Assembly: GCF_009834125.1 (NCBI RefSeq)
Contig: NZ_CP047146.1
Coordinates: forward strand, 2,597,501 to 2,661,500
DNA from: Streptomyces sp. GS7
GTDB taxonomy: Bacteria; Actinomycetota; Actinomycetes; Streptomycetales; Streptomycetaceae
Direction of reading: 5' to 3'
DNA: 64,000 bases
The position numbers were made by a program, and so were the translations under genes. Under the pieces are notes generated by a model. It was not told where the DNA came from. It was given only the letters and a program-made list of their open reading frames with translations, and searched no databases. Shown piece after piece: positions 35,792 to 45,136 of this stretch (positions within the stretch are counted from its first letter, which is position 1; every line of letters starts with the position of its first letter).

Positions 35792-36925
35792 ATGGAACCT
35801 TCCTCCAGGAGGCTGCCCTGGTACGTCGCGATCGTGCCGGTCGTACTGATCGTCGCCGGGGCGGCCGGGGACGCCCTGACACCGACGGAGTACGCCGGGG
35901 ACGCGCTGCTGTCCGCCGGCGTCATGGTGACGGGAGCCCTGTTCTCGCTCCGGCGCACCATCGCCGCCGGCGCGGCCATGGTCCTGATCGAGGTGGTACT
36001 GACGATCAGGGACGGGTACTTCGGCCGCCCGGTCGGCACCCGCACCCTGATCAACGTGGTGCTCATCGCGCTCGTCGGGGTCGGGGTGAACCGGGTGGTC
36101 GCCCACTACGGGCGCCGACTGGAACAGGCCCGTTCCGTCGCGGAGGCCGCCCAGCGTGCGGTGCTGCCCCAGCCGCCGGCGCGAATCGGCCCGCTGACCG
36201 TCGCGGCGGTCTACCACGCGGCGGAGGTCGAGGCGCAGATCGGCGGGGACGCCTACGCGGTGCAGGGCACGCCCTACGGCACCCGGCTGCTGATCGCGGA
36301 CGTGCGGGGCAAGGGGATGGGCGCGGTCGGCGTGGTCTCCGTACTGCTCGGCACGTTCCGCGTGGAGGCGGACCGGGCACCCGACCTCACGGCACTGGCC
36401 GGGGCCCTGGAACATGCCCTGCTCAAGGAGGGCTCGCACCGCGAGGAGGCAGTCCGGACGGAGGGGTTCGTCACGGCCCTGCTCGGTGAGATCACCCCGG
36501 GTGCGGACCGCGTACGGCTGCTGAACTGCGGCCATCCCGCGCCCTATCTGCTCCGGGGCACCGCGGTGTGCGCGCTGGATCCGGCCGACCCCGGCCTTCC
36601 ACTGGGCATGAGCGGCCTGGGCGTGCCGCGGCCGGAGCCGGACACCTGGCCGTTCCCGCCCGGCGGCACCCTGCTGCTGATCACCGACGGGGTGACCGAG
36701 GCCAGGAACCGCTCCGGACAGTTCTACGAACCGGCGGCCGGACTCGGCGGCCGGGGCCCGTTCCGCCGCCCGGAGCAGGCCATCGACGCCCTCCTCCACG
36801 ACGTCGAGCACTGGACCGGCGGCCCCCGCGACGACGACATGGCGATCCTGGCGATCACCCGGAGCGCGGGGGAGCCGTACCGGGGCGGACAGGAGGAAGG
36901 GCCGGGACGGCCGCCGCCGCGCTAG
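35792..36925 (+). CDS. Membrane-anchored SpoIIE/PP2C-type serine phosphatase
   Basis: 377 residues from ATG 35792. Three or four N-terminal helices (about 8-105) anchor a cytoplasmic phosphatase domain: EAQIGGDAYAVQ (about 148-159), LIADVRGKGMGAVG and a terminal DDDMAILAI. The acidic residues that hold the metal ions are present. It resembles the many Streptomyces membrane RsbU-like phosphatases that dephosphorylate anti-anti-sigma factors. No sigma-regulator gene adjoins. Its stop codon overlaps the convergent AAA gene's stop by three bases. Confidence 0.88.
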   Translation: MEPSSRRLPWYVAIVPVVLIVAGAAGDALTPTEYAGDALLSAGVMVTGALFSLRRTIAAGAAMVLIEVVLTIRDGYFGRPVGTRTLINVVLIALVGVGVNRVVAHYGRRLEQARSVAEAAQRAVLPQPPARIGPLTVAAVYHAAEVEAQIGGDAYAVQGTPYGTRLLIADVRGKGMGAVGVVSVLLGTFRVEADRAPDLTALAGALEHALLKEGSHREEAVRTEGFVTALLGEITPGADRVRLLNCGHPAPYLLRGTAVCALDPADPGLPLGMSGLGVPRPEPDTWPFPPGGTLLLITDGVTEARNRSGQFYEPAAGLGGRGPFRRPEQAIDALLHDVEHWTGGPRDDDMAILAITRSAGEPYRGGQEEGPGRPPPR

Positions 36926-38034
36926 AGGTACAGCCCCGCGTCCGCGCCCGTGTCCTGGGCCGGGACCGAGGCGGGCCGGGTGCCGCGGCGCAGCGCGTAG
37001 AGCTCGGCCAGGGTGGCGCCGTCGCGGCCGATGCCCTCCTCCGCGCCCAGCCAGCCGACGGCCTCCCCGCGGGTCAGCGGACCGACCTCGATACGGGCCA
37101 GGCAGCGGCCGGGGCGGACCACCGCGGGGTGCATCCGCTCCAGGTCCTCGTTGGTGGTGACGCCGACCAGGACGTTGCGGCCCTGGCCCAGCAGGCCGTC
37201 GGTGAGATTGAGCAGCCGGGAGAGCGCCTGGCCCGCGGTGTGCTTGGCCTCGCCGCGGATCAGCTCGTCGCAGTCCTCCAGGAGGAGCAGCCGCCAGCGG
37301 CTCCGGCCGGTGACGTCGTCCTCGCCGATGGCGATGTCCATGAGGTAGCCGACGTCGTTGAAGAGCCGCTCCGGGTCGAGTACGCAGTCCACCTGGCACC
37401 AGTCGCGCCAGGACCGGGCGAGCGTCCGCAGCGCGGAGGTCTTGCCCGTACCGGGCGGGCCGTGCAGCAACAGCAGCCGGCCGGCGATCTGCTCGGGCGC
37501 CACCTTCATCAGCCGGTCCATCGCGTCGGCCACCGGCGCGGTGTAGTTGGGGCGGATCTCCTCCCACGTGCCGGCGGTGATCTGGCGGGAGGTGCGGTGC
37601 GGGCCGCGGCGCGGGGAGAAGTACCAAAAGCCCATCGGGACGTTCTCCGGCTGCGGTTCCGGTTCGTCCTCCGCGCCGTCCGCGGACTGCGCCAGCACCT
37701 TCTCGGCGAGCGCGTCGGTGACGGCGGTGACCGTGACGTCGGCGCCGCGGTTCCAGCGGGAGACCAGCAGCGTGAAGCCGTCGCCCTCGGCGAGCGTGGC
37801 GCTGCGGTCGTCGTCGCGTGCCGCGCGCAGGATCCGGACGCCGGGCGGCAGCAGCGTCAGCCCGGCCTTGACCCGGTCCACCGACCGGCTGCGGGCGTAC
37901 GGCTGCTCGCCGTTGGCGAAACGCCCCAGGAACAGCGCGTCGACGACGTCGGACGGCGAATCGCTGTCGTCCATCGTGAGCCGGAGCGGGAGCGACGCTT
38001 CGGTGGGGGAGGGCTGGACGTGATCGGCACACAT
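36922..38034 (-). CDS. AAA ATPase with DUF5925-like N-terminal domain
   Basis: 370 residues from ATG 38034. The AAA module is complete: Walker A GPPGTGKT at 182-189, Walker B LLLEDCDE near 240-247, sensor-1 GVTTNED and an arginine-finger-like VVRPGRCLARIE. The N-terminal 170 residues form a domain found only in actinobacteria as far as I recall. The protein is cytoplasmic and of unknown substrate; a chaperone or remodelling role is a guess. Its 3' end overlaps that of the phosphatase gene. Confidence 0.82.
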   Translation of the reverse strand: MCADHVQPSPTEASLPLRLTMDDSDSPSDVVDALFLGRFANGEQPYARSRSVDRVKAGLTLLPPGVRILRAARDDDRSATLAEGDGFTLLVSRWNRGADVTVTAVTDALAEKVLAQSADGAEDEPEPQPENVPMGFWYFSPRRGPHRTSRQITAGTWEEIRPNYTAPVADAMDRLMKVAPEQIAGRLLLLHGPPGTGKTSALRTLARSWRDWCQVDCVLDPERLFNDVGYLMDIAIGEDDVTGRSRWRLLLLEDCDELIRGEAKHTAGQALSRLLNLTDGLLGQGRNVLVGVTTNEDLERMHPAVVRPGRCLARIEVGPLTRGEAVGWLGAEEGIGRDGATLAELYALRRGTRPASVPAQDTGADAGLYL

Positions 38035-38212
38035 GCCGCCATGATCCGCCACCACGGGCCGCCGCGTACATGGATTATCCGGCGTCGCCCGGCACGTGCC
38101 GCACCACCGGGCACCCGGCCGAATGCCCGTCCGAATACGGCGGATCCGGCGCCGGATACGCCCTCGGTGCGCCCTGGCCGCGCCGGACCCGGCCGCCCTA
38201 CTGTGGTCCGTC

Positions 38213-39664
38213 GTGCGACGTCGTGCTGGGGAACGCCAGGGCCGCCCGGGGCATCCGGCGCACCGCGGCCGGCTCCGTCGGACCGGCCTACGGGACGGTG
38301 CGGTCCTGCACGGGCGGCGGGGTACGGCCGTCGGGGTCGCGGTGGTGGTCGGGCTGGCGGCGCTGGCGCTGCTGCTGGTGATGTGCGGGAGGGGCGGTGA
38401 GCGCGGGATGTCGCAACGGGCGGCGGGGCCGGTCGTCGGATGGGGCTTCACCCATACCCAGTTCAGCGCGGACCGGGGGAGCGGGACCGCCACGGACCGG
38501 GTCACCCGGCTGCTGTCCGGCACCCCCATGCCGCAGAACCAGCACATCATGGGGTGGGGCGCGGACAGCCCCGAACCGAGCCCCGGACACTACGACTTCG
38601 CCGATCTGGACCGCCGCATCGCGCTGATCCGGCGCTCCGGCGGCACGCCCGTGCTGACGCTGTGCGGCGCCCCCGACTGGATGAAGGGCGGCCGGTCCGG
38701 GAGCACCGACTGGAGCAGGCTGGAGCAGGCCCCCGACCCGGCGCACTACGCCGACTTCGCCGCGCTGGCCGGAAAGATCGCCCGCCGGTACCCCGAGGTC
38801 CGGCACTACCTGGTCTGGAACGAGTTCAAGGGCTTCTTCGACGACGACAAGGGCCGCTGGGACTACGAGGGTTACACCCGGCTCTACAACCTCGTCTACC
38901 GGGAGCTGAAGAGGGTGGACAAGGGCATCCAGGTGGGCGGGCCGTATCTGGTGATGGACAGCTACCTGCCCGGAGACCGGACGTACGCGTCCGAGGTCCA
39001 GGGCTCCTGGGGAAGCCTCGACCGGCGGACGGTCGACGCGCTCCGCTACTGGAACCGGCACAAGGCGGGGGCGGACTACGTCGTCGTCGACGGTTCCAGC
39101 TACACCAAGGACGGGCACTACGCGCAGGACGACCCGTTCCTGGCGACCCTGAAGTTCGCCGACGTGGGGCGCTGGGTGCGCAAGGAGACCGGGCTGCCGC
39201 TGTGGTGGGCGGAGTGGTACGTGGAGGCGGGCGAGGAGGAGGGCGCCCGGCACGACCCCGGATGGAGCGGGCCCGAGCGGCTCGCGGTGCGGGCCGCCGC
39301 GCTGATGGAGATGGCGGCCGGGGGCGCGACCAGCGGGCTGTACTGGAACCCGGAGAGCGAGGACCCCGACGCCCCGTGTCCCGGTTGCCTGTGGAGCAGT
39401 ACCGAACAGGACGGCGGCGGGCGGGAGTTGCCGATGCTGGACCTGCTGATGCGGTTCTCCCGGGCCTTCCCGCCGGACGGCCGGGTGCGCCCGCCCGTCC
39501 GCACGGTGCGCGGCGGGGAAGCGGATCCGGCGGTCCGGGTGCTCGGCGGCGACCACACGGTCATGCTCGTCAACACCGCGGACCGGCCTGCCACGGTGAC
39601 GGTGGAGGGGCGGACGGTGACGCTCGACGCCTACGCGGTGCGCTGGCTCGACCGTCGCTCCTGA
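38213..39664 (+). CDS. GH39-like glycoside hydrolase, membrane-anchored or lipoprotein
   Basis: 483 residues if started at GTG 38213; no ribosome site is visible, so the start is uncertain. An Arg-rich n-region and a hydrophobic segment (VAVVVGLAALALLLVMCG) precede the enzyme, which may be a lipoprotein. The barrel has HIMGWGADSP, TPVLTLCGAPDWM, the acid/base motif YLVWNEFKGF and a likely nucleophile in PLWWAEWYVEAG. This fits the xylosidase/iduronidase-like GH39 clan. It is convergent with the polysaccharide operon and could trim or degrade that polymer, which is inference from position. Confidence 0.72.
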   Translation: MRRRAGERQGRPGHPAHRGRLRRTGLRDGAVLHGRRGTAVGVAVVVGLAALALLLVMCGRGGERGMSQRAAGPVVGWGFTHTQFSADRGSGTATDRVTRLLSGTPMPQNQHIMGWGADSPEPSPGHYDFADLDRRIALIRRSGGTPVLTLCGAPDWMKGGRSGSTDWSRLEQAPDPAHYADFAALAGKIARRYPEVRHYLVWNEFKGFFDDDKGRWDYEGYTRLYNLVYRELKRVDKGIQVGGPYLVMDSYLPGDRTYASEVQGSWGSLDRRTVDALRYWNRHKAGADYVVVDGSSYTKDGHYAQDDPFLATLKFADVGRWVRKETGLPLWWAEWYVEAGEEEGARHDPGWSGPERLAVRAAALMEMAAGGATSGLYWNPESEDPDAPCPGCLWSSTEQDGGGRELPMLDLLMRFSRAFPPDGRVRPPVRTVRGGEADPAVRVLGGDHTVMLVNTADRPATVTVEGRTVTLDAYAVRWLDRRS

Positions 39665-39712
39665 CCCCCTCGCCGCACCCCCGGTGTCCCTCCCCGGCGC
39701 CCGCCGCGACGG

Positions 39713-42700
39713 CTACGACATCGTCGCGAAGCGCTGGACCAGCGATGCCAGGAACACCACCAGCAGGGGCAGGGCGAACCAGAACAGGCCCTGGAGCCGG
39801 TGGAGCCGGCGCTCGCCGGGCGGGGCGGCGATCCGGAGCACCTCGCGGGCGGACAGCAGCAGGACCACCGCGAGCGCCGCCAGCGCGCCGAGCACCGACC
39901 ACGGTGTCCAGGTCACCAGCGGTCCGGCCGGGCCGGGGCGGGGGGAGGGGATCACGCCCGGCGTCCGGCGGGTCGACTCGTAGACCGCGGCATGGGCGTT
40001 GGACACCACCCGGCGGAGATCGGGGCGGGCGTCCAGGGCGGCGCGCAGCCGCTGCTCCCAGTGCTCCCCGAAGCCCGAGTCGAGGCGCAGCGACTCGGCC
40101 TGGGCGTGGTTGACGACCAGATACGACTGCGGGCCGGCCCTCCGCAGGGCGTCGAGCACCGGGGCCACTTGGGACGGGTCGCGGAGGGCCGACACCGGCT
40201 GGTACTGGACCCGCTCCATGTCCCGGGCGCCCCAGGGGAGTTCGGGGGTCACGCTGTTGGCGGGGTCGGGGCTCAGCCACAGCAGGCGGGCGGTCGGCCG
40301 GTCGTGGGCGTAGACGTAGTCCATCGCCGCGACCTCGCCGGGCCGGACGCGCTCGAACGGCTCGTTGCCCCAGCGGGCGACGAGGAAGCCGAACGCCAGC
40401 AGCAGACCCGTCAGCAGGGCGGCGAGCGGACCGAGGGCGGCGCGCAGGCCGCCGCGGGCCGCCCCGGCGTCGCGCGGGAAGAGCCCCAGGGCCGCCAGCA
40501 CGCAGGCGCCGGGCAGCGTGAACAGGAAGACCCGGAGCGCCATTTCGCCGCCGTAGGACTGCATGCCGAAGCCCAGGAACGGGACGGCGGCCAGGACGAG
40601 GAGCGAGCGATCCGAGTAGCCGGCCGCCCGCCGGCGCAGCATCCCCCAGCAGGCCAGCGCCAGCACGCCGCCGGCCAGCGCCACCCGGGTGTAGAGGACC
40701 AGTTGGTGGGTGGGGTCGCCGCCGATCCGGTCGGTGACGGACGAGGCGACGTTGCCGCCGACGCCCCCGAGGCCGCCGAACAGCTCGTCGAAGTGCCCCG
40801 ACCAGTACGGCTCGGCCAGGAACCCCACCCACGCCGCGACCAGCACCCCGCACAGCAGCGGCAGCCCGCGCGGCTCCGACCGGCCGGCGAGCACCAGCAC
40901 GGTCAGCACCCCGAGCATGACGAAGGGGGTGAGCTGGTGGCCCGCGACCGCGGCGGCGAAGAGGGCGACGAGCACCGCGAGCAGTGTCACCCGCCGGCCG
41001 CGGCCGGCGGGGGCGGCCGCCGCCTCGCCCGGGATGCGGTCCCCCCGGGACGGCGGCCCCGGCGCGCGGAACCACACCAGCAGGATCGCCGTGAACACCA
41101 GGTAGAGGAGGTAGGTGAAGCCCTGCGGTGAGAAGTAGTCCTGGCCGACCCAGCCGCACAGCGCGAACAGCCAGGCCGCGCACCACTTCGCCCGCCAGCT
41201 CGCCCGTACGGCCCGCAGGAGCAGGAACAGCGGTGCCAGGTAGAGGAGTTCGAGGACCGTCGGCCACCAGCGCAGCACCTCGGTGAAGTCCGTGACGCCG
41301 CACGCCCCGGCCATGAACCGCGCCCCGGCGAAGAACCCCGGCCAGCTCCAGCGGGCGTCCAGGTCCGGTACGGCGGTGCCGGTCCGCCCGAGGTAGTCGA
41401 GGAAGCCCAGATGCTGCCAGGCGGTGGGGAAGCGGGGCACGCTCTCCAGTACGGCCGGGAGGGCGTGCAGCGAGAACACCGTGAGCAGCAGGACGGTGGT
41501 CAGCAGCACGGGGCGCGGCCGGGGCAGCCACAGGGCGCAGCCGTACGCCGCGATCAGCAGGGCGACACCGGCCAGGGAGGCGGCCGGCAGCACGGAGAGC
41601 AGCCCGAGCCCGCCCATCCGGTCCAGGTCGGCGTCGCCCATACCGCCGAGCGGCAGCCAGTACAGCGCGAGGGCGGTGCCCGCCAGCACCGCGACGCCCA
41701 GCGGCAGCAGGCGCCCCCGGTCGCCGCGCGGCTTGTGGGGCGTCGGCTCCGGCTCGGCCCGGGGCGCGTCCCAGGACGGCCCGTCCCCCTGGTCCCCGTA
41801 CACCGCCAGGTCCGCCAGGTCCCCGTCCGGTGCGACCGCCTGCACCGGCGCCCGGACCACCGCCGCCCTCGGCCGCCCGTCCAGCCCGCCGCCCGCCTCC
41901 CCGCGCAGCACCCGCCGCAACCGCACGCCGGCCACCGCGACGATCACCGTCAGGCTGGCGACCTCGGCGAGCCCCGCGCCGGTCAGGCCCATCCGCGGCA
42001 GCAGCACCACGGTCAGCCCGAGCACCAGGGCGCACAACAGGCCCTGGAGACCGGCCAGTCCGGAGGTCCGGTTCTGCGCGCGCAGCACCGCGAAGTGGAC
42101 CTCCATGACGACCCGCAGCGCGGCCCCCACCGCGAACCAGCGGAGCAGCGGGGTCGCCGCCTCGGCGTACTCCGGGCCGAAGACCCCCAGGACGTGGGGC
42201 GCGCCCACGAACAGGCCGACGCAGACCGGGAGCATGATCCGGGTCATCCGGCGCAGCGCGGCCCGGGTGTTGTGGGCCAGCCGGGCCGGGTCGTGGGCGC
42301 CCTCGACGGTCAGCGAGGCGCCCATGTTGAGGGCGAGCAGGTTGACCGTGCCCGCGATGGTGGTGGTGATGTAGAAGTACGCGTTGTCCGCCGCGGTGAC
42401 CTGCGCGGCGACCAGGACCGGAACGAAGTAGACGACGGCCAGCGAGAACAGCGAGCCGGTGCAGTCGCCGGCCAGGAAGCGGGCCATCTGGCGCAGCGTC
42501 GGCGGCCGGGCGCCCGGCCCGGTGGCCCCTACGTGCCCGGGAATCAGCCGCCGGAAGACCAGCCGGCCCAGCGGGAGCACCGACACCGCGATCGCCGCGG
42601 CCCAGGAGACGAAGACCCCGGCGGCCGGCAGCGCCGCCGCGAAGAGCACCAGCAGCCCCAGCTTCACCGCCGAGAACGCGAGGTTGCCGACCGGCACCCA

Positions 42701-43210
42701 CAGCGCGCTGCGCAGCCCGGTCAGCACCGCGTCCTGGAGGGTCAGCAGCGACCAGGCGACCACCGCCGCGGTGAAGCCGAGGCCGCCCCAGGGCCCGTGC
42801 AGGAAGCGGTAGGACGGGCCCCAGTCGTCGAGGGTGAGCAGGAAGACGGCCGCGGCGAGGGCCACCACGGCGGCGCTGCCGGCGTAACTGCGCCGCACCA
42901 GGCGGGCGGTGGTGTGCCCGGCGACCGGGATGAAGCGGGCGAGCGTGCCGGTCAGCGTCACCGCGGCCAGCCCGGCCAGCAGCTTCATCGCGGCGATCGC
43001 CGCCGAGCCCTGGCCGACCGCGTCCGCTGTGTAGTAGCGGGCGGCGACCAGCCAGAACCCGAGGCCGAGCAGCCCGGAGACACCGGTGTTGAGCATCAGC
43101 GCATAGGCGTTGCGGAAGAGCGGGCCGTGCCCGCCCCGCCCCGCGTCGCGCCCGTCGCCCGCCCGCTCCGGGCCGGTGCGCTCCTCGGCCCACGTGGTCG
43201 TGTCAGTCAC
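39713..43210 (-). CDS. Fusion: MOP-type polysaccharide flippase + GT-C-like membrane glycosyltransferase
   Basis: 1165 residues from GTG 43210, overlapping the deacetylase gene by 8 bases. The N-terminal part (about 30-440) looks like a Wzx/MOP flippase: FRNAYALMLNTGVSGLLGLG and a dozen helices. A charged linker (about 440-500) leads to a second polytopic region of about 650 residues with large extracytoplasmic loops, typical of GT-C transferases or polymerases (DLDARWSWPGFFAGA, WWPTVLELLYLAPLFLLLR, GQDYFSPQGFTYLLYLVF). Flipping and polymerising a lipid-linked glycan would thus be on one chain. It is the last gene of a coupled operon with two family-2 glycosyltransferases and a deacetylase. 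Confidence 0.8.
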   Translation of the reverse strand: MTDTTTWAEERTGPERAGDGRDAGRGGHGPLFRNAYALMLNTGVSGLLGLGFWLVAARYYTADAVGQGSAAIAAMKLLAGLAAVTLTGTLARFIPVAGHTTARLVRRSYAGSAAVVALAAAVFLLTLDDWGPSYRFLHGPWGGLGFTAAVVAWSLLTLQDAVLTGLRSALWVPVGNLAFSAVKLGLLVLFAAALPAAGVFVSWAAAIAVSVLPLGRLVFRRLIPGHVGATGPGARPPTLRQMARFLAGDCTGSLFSLAVVYFVPVLVAAQVTAADNAYFYITTTIAGTVNLLALNMGASLTVEGAHDPARLAHNTRAALRRMTRIMLPVCVGLFVGAPHVLGVFGPEYAEAATPLLRWFAVGAALRVVMEVHFAVLRAQNRTSGLAGLQGLLCALVLGLTVVLLPRMGLTGAGLAEVASLTVIVAVAGVRLRRVLRGEAGGGLDGRPRAAVVRAPVQAVAPDGDLADLAVYGDQGDGPSWDAPRAEPEPTPHKPRGDRGRLLPLGVAVLAGTALALYWLPLGGMGDADLDRMGGLGLLSVLPAASLAGVALLIAAYGCALWLPRPRPVLLTTVLLLTVFSLHALPAVLESVPRFPTAWQHLGFLDYLGRTGTAVPDLDARWSWPGFFAGARFMAGACGVTDFTEVLRWWPTVLELLYLAPLFLLLRAVRASWRAKWCAAWLFALCGWVGQDYFSPQGFTYLLYLVFTAILLVWFRAPGPPSRGDRIPGEAAAAPAGRGRRVTLLAVLVALFAAAVAGHQLTPFVMLGVLTVLVLAGRSEPRGLPLLCGVLVAAWVGFLAEPYWSGHFDELFGGLGGVGGNVASSVTDRIGGDPTHQLVLYTRVALAGGVLALACWGMLRRRAAGYSDRSLLVLAAVPFLGFGMQSYGGEMALRVFLFTLPGACVLAALGLFPRDAGAARGGLRAALGPLAALLTGLLLAFGFLVARWGNEPFERVRPGEVAAMDYVYAHDRPTARLLWLSPDPANSVTPELPWGARDMERVQYQPVSALRDPSQVAPVLDALRRAGPQSYLVVNHAQAESLRLDSGFGEHWEQRLRAALDARPDLRRVVSNAHAAVYESTRRTPGVIPSPRPGPAGPLVTWTPWSVLGALAALAVVLLLSAREVLRIAAPPGERRLHRLQGLFWFALPLLVVFLASLVQRFATMS

Positions 43211-44069
43211 GCCGGACCACCTGCCGGGTGCGGCGCACCATCGCGTACCCCTTGGTGAGCACCCGGTCCCGGGCGAACGTCCGCCCGATCCCGCGCCCTT
43301 CGACGAGCCGGGCGAACTCCGCGATGCCGGTGTGCCGCCGGACGGTCAGCCGGGCCAGCGCGTACGGCCCCTGCCGCGGCTCGGCGAGCGCGTTGCGCAC
43401 CGCCAGCGCCTGCCGGAAGCCCAGCGCCCGCACCGTCCGCCGCACCCGCCCGCTGGAGTGGCCGTAGGGGTAGGCGAACGACTCCGGCGCCGTCCCGGTC
43501 TCCTCGGCGATGATCTCCCGGCAGCGCGCGACCTCCTGCCACAGCCGCTCCTCGCCGACCGCGTCCAGCGACGGATGGCGGTGGCTGTGCCCGCCGATCT
43601 CCACGCCGGCAGCGGCCAGTTCCCGTATCTCGTCCCAGCCGAGCATGGTGTCCGGCGCGCCCCCGGTGGCGTGCCGGCCGCGCAGCCAGCCCGTCGCGGC
43701 GAAGAGGGTGGCCGGGTGGCCGTACCGGGCGAGGACGGGCAGCGCATGGCGGTGGACGCCCGCGTAGCCGTCGTCGAAGGTGATCAGCACCGGCCGGGAC
43801 GGCAGCGGGCCGCCGTCCCGCCAGGCCGCCGCCAGCGCGGCGGTGGTCAGCGGGGTGAAGCCGCGGGCGGCCAGCACCGCCATCTGGTCCGCGAACGCCT
43901 CGGGGGTGACCGACAGTTCCCTCATGGCGGGCGCCGGGGCGGGGGTCACCGCGTGGTACATGAGGATCGGCACGGGCGCCGTGGCGTCGGCTGCTCCGGT
44001 GATTGGGGCCTCCCCTGTTCGAGCAGATTCGAGAGCTTGGGGAACGGTCTCCGCACCGGGGGGAATCAT
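43203..44069 (-). CDS. Polysaccharide deacetylase (NodB/CE4)
   Basis: 288 residues from ATG 44069 (ATGA overlap with the glycosyltransferase). All CE4 motifs are present: TFDDGYAG (motif 1), GGHSHRHP (metal-binding His residues) and FAYPYG (motif 3). These enzymes remove acetyl groups from N-acetylhexosamine polymers. Residues about 9-22 (VPQALESARTGEAPI) are encoded by a dispersed repeat at 44005-44045, so the N-terminus is a recent-looking extension. No clear signal peptide is seen; it may act on the cytoplasmic or membrane side of the pathway, or be exported otherwise. Confidence 0.88.
   Translation of the reverse strand: MIPPGAETVPQALESARTGEAPITGAADATAPVPILMYHAVTPAPAPAMRELSVTPEAFADQMAVLAARGFTPLTTAALAAAWRDGGPLPSRPVLITFDDGYAGVHRHALPVLARYGHPATLFAATGWLRGRHATGGAPDTMLGWDEIRELAAAGVEIGGHSHRHPSLDAVGEERLWQEVARCREIIAEETGTAPESFAYPYGHSSGRVRRTVRALGFRQALAVRNALAEPRQGPYALARLTVRRHTGIAEFARLVEGRGIGRTFARDRVLTKGYAMVRRTRQVVRRD
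44005..44045. repeat. Dispersed repeat, family A, copy 2 (inside deacetylase gene)
   Basis: GGGGCCTCCCCTGTTCGAGC, then AGATTCGAGAGCTTGGGGAA. It shares the CCTGTTCGAGC...GAGAGCTTGGGG pattern with the copies at 5771 and 55811 and lies in frame near the 5' end of the deacetylase gene. Confidence 0.68.
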
Positions 44070-45136
44070 GCCGCGGCCTCCCCGTGCGCCGGTGTGTTCG
44101 GGGAGGACGGAGCGGTCGGAGCGGTCGGCGGTCCCCCGACTCCCGTACGGGGGACCACCGTTGACCGGTACCGCAGCCTGCCCACCGCGTAGCCGCCCGC
44201 CGCGGCCGTCGCCCCCGCAACGATCGCACCGGCCCGGACGAGCCCGCCGGGCCGTCCCAGCAGGGCGTCCCCCAGACCGCGCAGCACCCCCGCGGGCAGC
44301 ACCCGGGCCGTGTGGCGGCGCTCCGCCGCCAGCCCGTCCCGCGCGCCGACGCTCCGCGCCACCAGTGCCTTGGACAGCCCCTCCGCGTAGGCCCGGCCGC
44401 GGAAGTAGCCGAAGCGCTCCCGTACGGCGGGCACCCGGTGGTGGATGACCGCCCGGTCGTCGATCAGCAGCACCGCGTCCGGCAGCGCCTGGGTGATCCG
44501 GATGCACAGCTCGGTCTCCTCGCCGCCCAGCGGACGCCGCCCGGCGTCCCGGCCGATGCCGGTGGTGAACCCGCCGACCAGGTCGAACACCCGGGTGCGG
44601 AACGACGCGTTGCCGCCGAGCACGTTGCGCACCCGCACCTTCCCCGGCGGCAGTCCGCGGTAGGTGCACCCCACCACCCAGTCGAACTCGGCGGGGAACC
44701 ACCGGGGCCGGCGTCCCGACGCCCACACCGGTTCGGTGCGCCCGCCGACCGCCTGCACCGCCGGGTCCGCGTACGCCGCCGCGAGGTGCCGCAGCCAGTC
44801 CCGCTCGGCCACCGCGTCGTCGTCCAGGAACGCGACGACGTCGCCGGTGGCCGCGGCGATACCGGTGTTGCGCCCCGCGGAGAGCCCGCGGGGCCCCGAA
44901 TTGGCCATGATCCGCGGGGGAGTCGGGGGCGCGGGCCGGTCGCCCGCGCCGCCGAAGTGCTCCCGCAGCCGCGCCAGCAGCGCGTCGTGGTGGTCGACGA
45001 CCACCAGCACCTCGGCCGCGGGATACGACTGGTCCCGCACCGACGCCACCGCCGCCAGCACGTCCGCCCACCGCTCCTGGGTGTGCGCGCAGATCACGAC
45101 CGACACTCTCGGGCCCGAGCCCCCGGGCCCCGTCAC
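44066..45136 (-). CDS. Family-2 glycosyltransferase with C-terminal hydrophobic segment
   Basis: 356 residues from GTG 45136 (GTGA overlap with the upstream transferase). The GT-A fold begins SVVICAHTQERWADVL, with nucleotide-sugar contacts in GLSAGRNTGIAAATGDVVAF and the metal-binding LDDDAV. The central NVLGGNASFRTRVF and GEETELCIRI (catalytic-base region) are typical of rhamnosyl/galactosyl-type transferases. A membrane-prone segment near the C-terminus (GAIVAGATAAAGGYAVG) may hold it to the membrane. It adds a sugar to the lipid-linked glycan in the operon. Confidence 0.87.
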   Translation of the reverse strand: MTGPGGSGPRVSVVICAHTQERWADVLAAVASVRDQSYPAAEVLVVVDHHDALLARLREHFGGAGDRPAPPTPPRIMANSGPRGLSAGRNTGIAAATGDVVAFLDDDAVAERDWLRHLAAAYADPAVQAVGGRTEPVWASGRRPRWFPAEFDWVVGCTYRGLPPGKVRVRNVLGGNASFRTRVFDLVGGFTTGIGRDAGRRPLGGEETELCIRITQALPDAVLLIDDRAVIHHRVPAVRERFGYFRGRAYAEGLSKALVARSVGARDGLAAERRHTARVLPAGVLRGLGDALLGRPGGLVRAGAIVAGATAAAGGYAVGRLRYRSTVVPRTGVGGPPTAPTAPSSPNTPAHGEAAA

